Assembly (NCBI GenBank): GCA_004213995.1
Contig: SGZJ01000014.1
Location: forward strand, 1-38,025
From: Flavobacteriales bacterium
GTDB taxonomy: Bacteria; Bacteroidota; Bacteroidia; Flavobacteriales; Flavobacteriaceae
Reading direction: 5' to 3'
Length of the DNA: 38,025 nt
Below the pieces are notes generated by a model that saw only the letters and a program-made list of their open reading frames with translations, was not told the DNA's origin and ran no database searches. Position numbers and translations under genes: made by a program. This document shows positions 37,149-38,025 of this stretch, piece by piece; position 1 is the first letter of the stretch; each line of letters begins with the position of its first letter.

Positions 37149-37802
37149 TTATAAGTCTATAATTTGGCTGTGTTGATATATATGAAGTCCAGTTTTATAG
37201 TTTTTGGTAGTATTGAGCATTGATTTAGCCACATCCTCTGCTTTAATAGCCTTGGAATTTGATGGTATCATAAAATCCAAAAGTGGCATTACAAACTGCA
37301 TGATTTTTTCGCCTGGCCTAAACTCATTTCTTTTCCCCAATAAAACAGATGGTCTAAATACAGAGGTTGAATTCAAATTTAATTTAGCTACAGCTTCATC
37401 AATTTCTCCTTTTAAGCGCAGGTAAAAATTAGAACTGTTGGCATTTGCACCAAGGGAAGACACATAAATAAATTGGTTAATGTTCTTTTGCTTACAAGCG
37501 TTTGCTATATTAAATATTATATCAAAATCAACACTCTTATATTTTATTTTGTCCCCATTTACTTTAGACATAGTTGTTCCGATTGACACAAAAACAGCTT
37601 CACTTCCAGTGATAGAATTTGAAATTGAGCTAACATCTTCAAAGTCAATAACTATATTATTAATCTTATCGTGCTGGAGATGAAAGGGATTTCTTCCAAC
37701 AACATTGATTAAATGAATATCAGAATCTTTTAAAAGAAATTCCAATAAATAGCTCCCTATTAATCCTGTAGCTCCAAATAATGTGACCTGCTTAAATTTC
37801 AT
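37149..37802 (-). CDS. NAD(P)H-binding atypical short-chain dehydrogenase (HTATIP2-like)
   Basis: An oxidoreductase-like Rossmann protein of the atypical SDR group. The N-terminal dinucleotide site is FGATGLIGSYLLEFLL (about 9-24), with VVGRN after strand 2, a pattern favouring NADP. The segment FIYVSSLGANANSSNFYLRLKGEID has the serine and the Tyr-x3-Lys-like spacing of the HTATIP2/TIP30 set. Length 217 is usual for this set. The substrate is unknown. It diverges from a DoxX-like gene, sharing an 82-bp AT-rich region, and lies 39 bp before the small His/Cys gene on the same strand. Confidence 0.85.
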   Translation of the reverse strand: MKFKQVTLFGATGLIGSYLLEFLLKDSDIHLINVVGRNPFHLQHDKINNIVIDFEDVSSISNSITGSEAVFVSIGTTMSKVNGDKIKYKSVDFDIIFNIANACKQKNINQFIYVSSLGANANSSNFYLRLKGEIDEAVAKLNLNSTSVFRPSVLLGKRNEFRPGEKIMQFVMPLLDFMIPSNSKAIKAEDVAKSMLNTTKNYKTGLHIYQHSQIIDL

Positions 37803-37884
37803 TATAAATTAATCTAGTAGTTATTTTTTTACAATGTTATATATTTAATTTATATATTTAGATATAATATTTAAAATTAATTTA

Positions 37885-38025
37885 ATGGAAAATTTAGCAA
37901 CTTTAGCGCAACTTGTGGTTTCTGTATCTGTCATTATAGTATGGGTGTTCAGATATGATAATATAGTAGTAGAATTTAAACAATACGGGATTTCTGACTT
38001 GTTAAGAAATATTGTTGGCGCTTCT
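37885..38025 (+). CDS. DoxX-like membrane protein, N-terminal part (runs off the window)
   Basis: An ORF open from ATG at 37885 to the window end, 47 codons. The product MENLATLAQLVVSVSVIIVW, then VFRYDNIVVEFKQYGISDLL and RNIVGAS, shows the first helix and the following amphipathic motif of small DoxX-family proteins. The rest, which would hold the other three helices, is outside the window. It is divergent from the NAD(P)-binding gene. Confidence 0.7.
   Translation, partial: MENLATLAQLVVSVSVIIVWVFRYDNIVVEFKQYGISDLLRNIVGAS

Overview
The window comes from an AT-rich bacterial chromosome that looks like a marine member of the Flavobacteriaceae (Bacteroidota). Signs of this are promoters with the Bacteroidota -7 motif TAnnTTTG, A-rich start regions without a strong Shine-Dalgarno, SusC-type TonB receptors with a carboxypeptidase-regulatory-like N-terminal domain, lipoproteins with an acidic run after the lipid cysteine, a type IX secretion (T9SS) sorting tail, and several families found mostly in this phylum (DUF6150/septoil knot, DUF6607, DUF3109). 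The lineage is inferred from protein style; no marker gene was searched. I see no insertion sequence, prophage, CRISPR array or integrase, and no broken gene. Only the first and last genes are cut by the window edges.

Layout. 1-2.5 kb: the 3' part of dxs, converging with dgt. 2.5-10.4 kb: a plus-strand phosphate-acquisition block with a surface beta-helix lipoprotein, a TonB-dependent receptor, a porin and a Pit phosphate transporter. It carries four promoters that share an 11-bp-phased TTAACA-like repeat array at nearly constant distance from the -7 element, which I read as the local Pho box. One of these promoters drives no gene: it ends about 80 nt later in a strong terminator and may make a small RNA. 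10.5-14.1 kb: class Ia ribonucleotide reductase (nrdB-nrdA). 14.3-18.2 kb: DUF3109, MarC plus a small membrane protein, dCMP deaminase and DsbD. 18.3-22.1 kb: a short six-repeat protein of the 7(1)-knot type, an unusual AraC-type HTH / membrane / FGE-like / hydrolase fusion, and a divergent DUF6607 gene. 22.2-25.9 kb: a DinB-like secreted protein, tRNA-Arg(CCT), a methyltransferase, a 45-codon unlisted ORF, a steroid 5-alpha-reductase-like protein and a T9SS cargo protein. 26-28.3 kb: katG.

28.4-33.6 kb is a tight five-gene minus-strand operon: alkane-monooxygenase-like protein, VTC-type polyphosphate polymerase, DUF4956 membrane protein, DUF2490 outer-membrane barrel and S9 peptidase. 33.7-37.1 kb holds a TonB receptor and a surface lipoprotein, translationally coupled, behind a promoter whose -33 element lies inside a perfect 11-1-11 palindrome of Fur/Zur geometry. 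A small His/Cys protein sits upstream. The end holds an NAD(P)-binding protein and the start of a DoxX-like gene.

How the parts fit: the window links phosphate entry (porin, Pit, TonB receptor) with a possible polyphosphate store (VTC/DUF4956). It also holds much of dNTP metabolism (nrdAB, dCMP deaminase, dgt), a probable metal-uptake locus and oxidative-stress defence. The observations most worth a second look are the shared Pho-type promoter architecture with its candidate small RNA, the HTH-membrane-FGE-hydrolase fusion beside a knotted-fold protein, the alkB-VTC-DUF4956-DUF2490-S9 operon, and the Zur-like operator.
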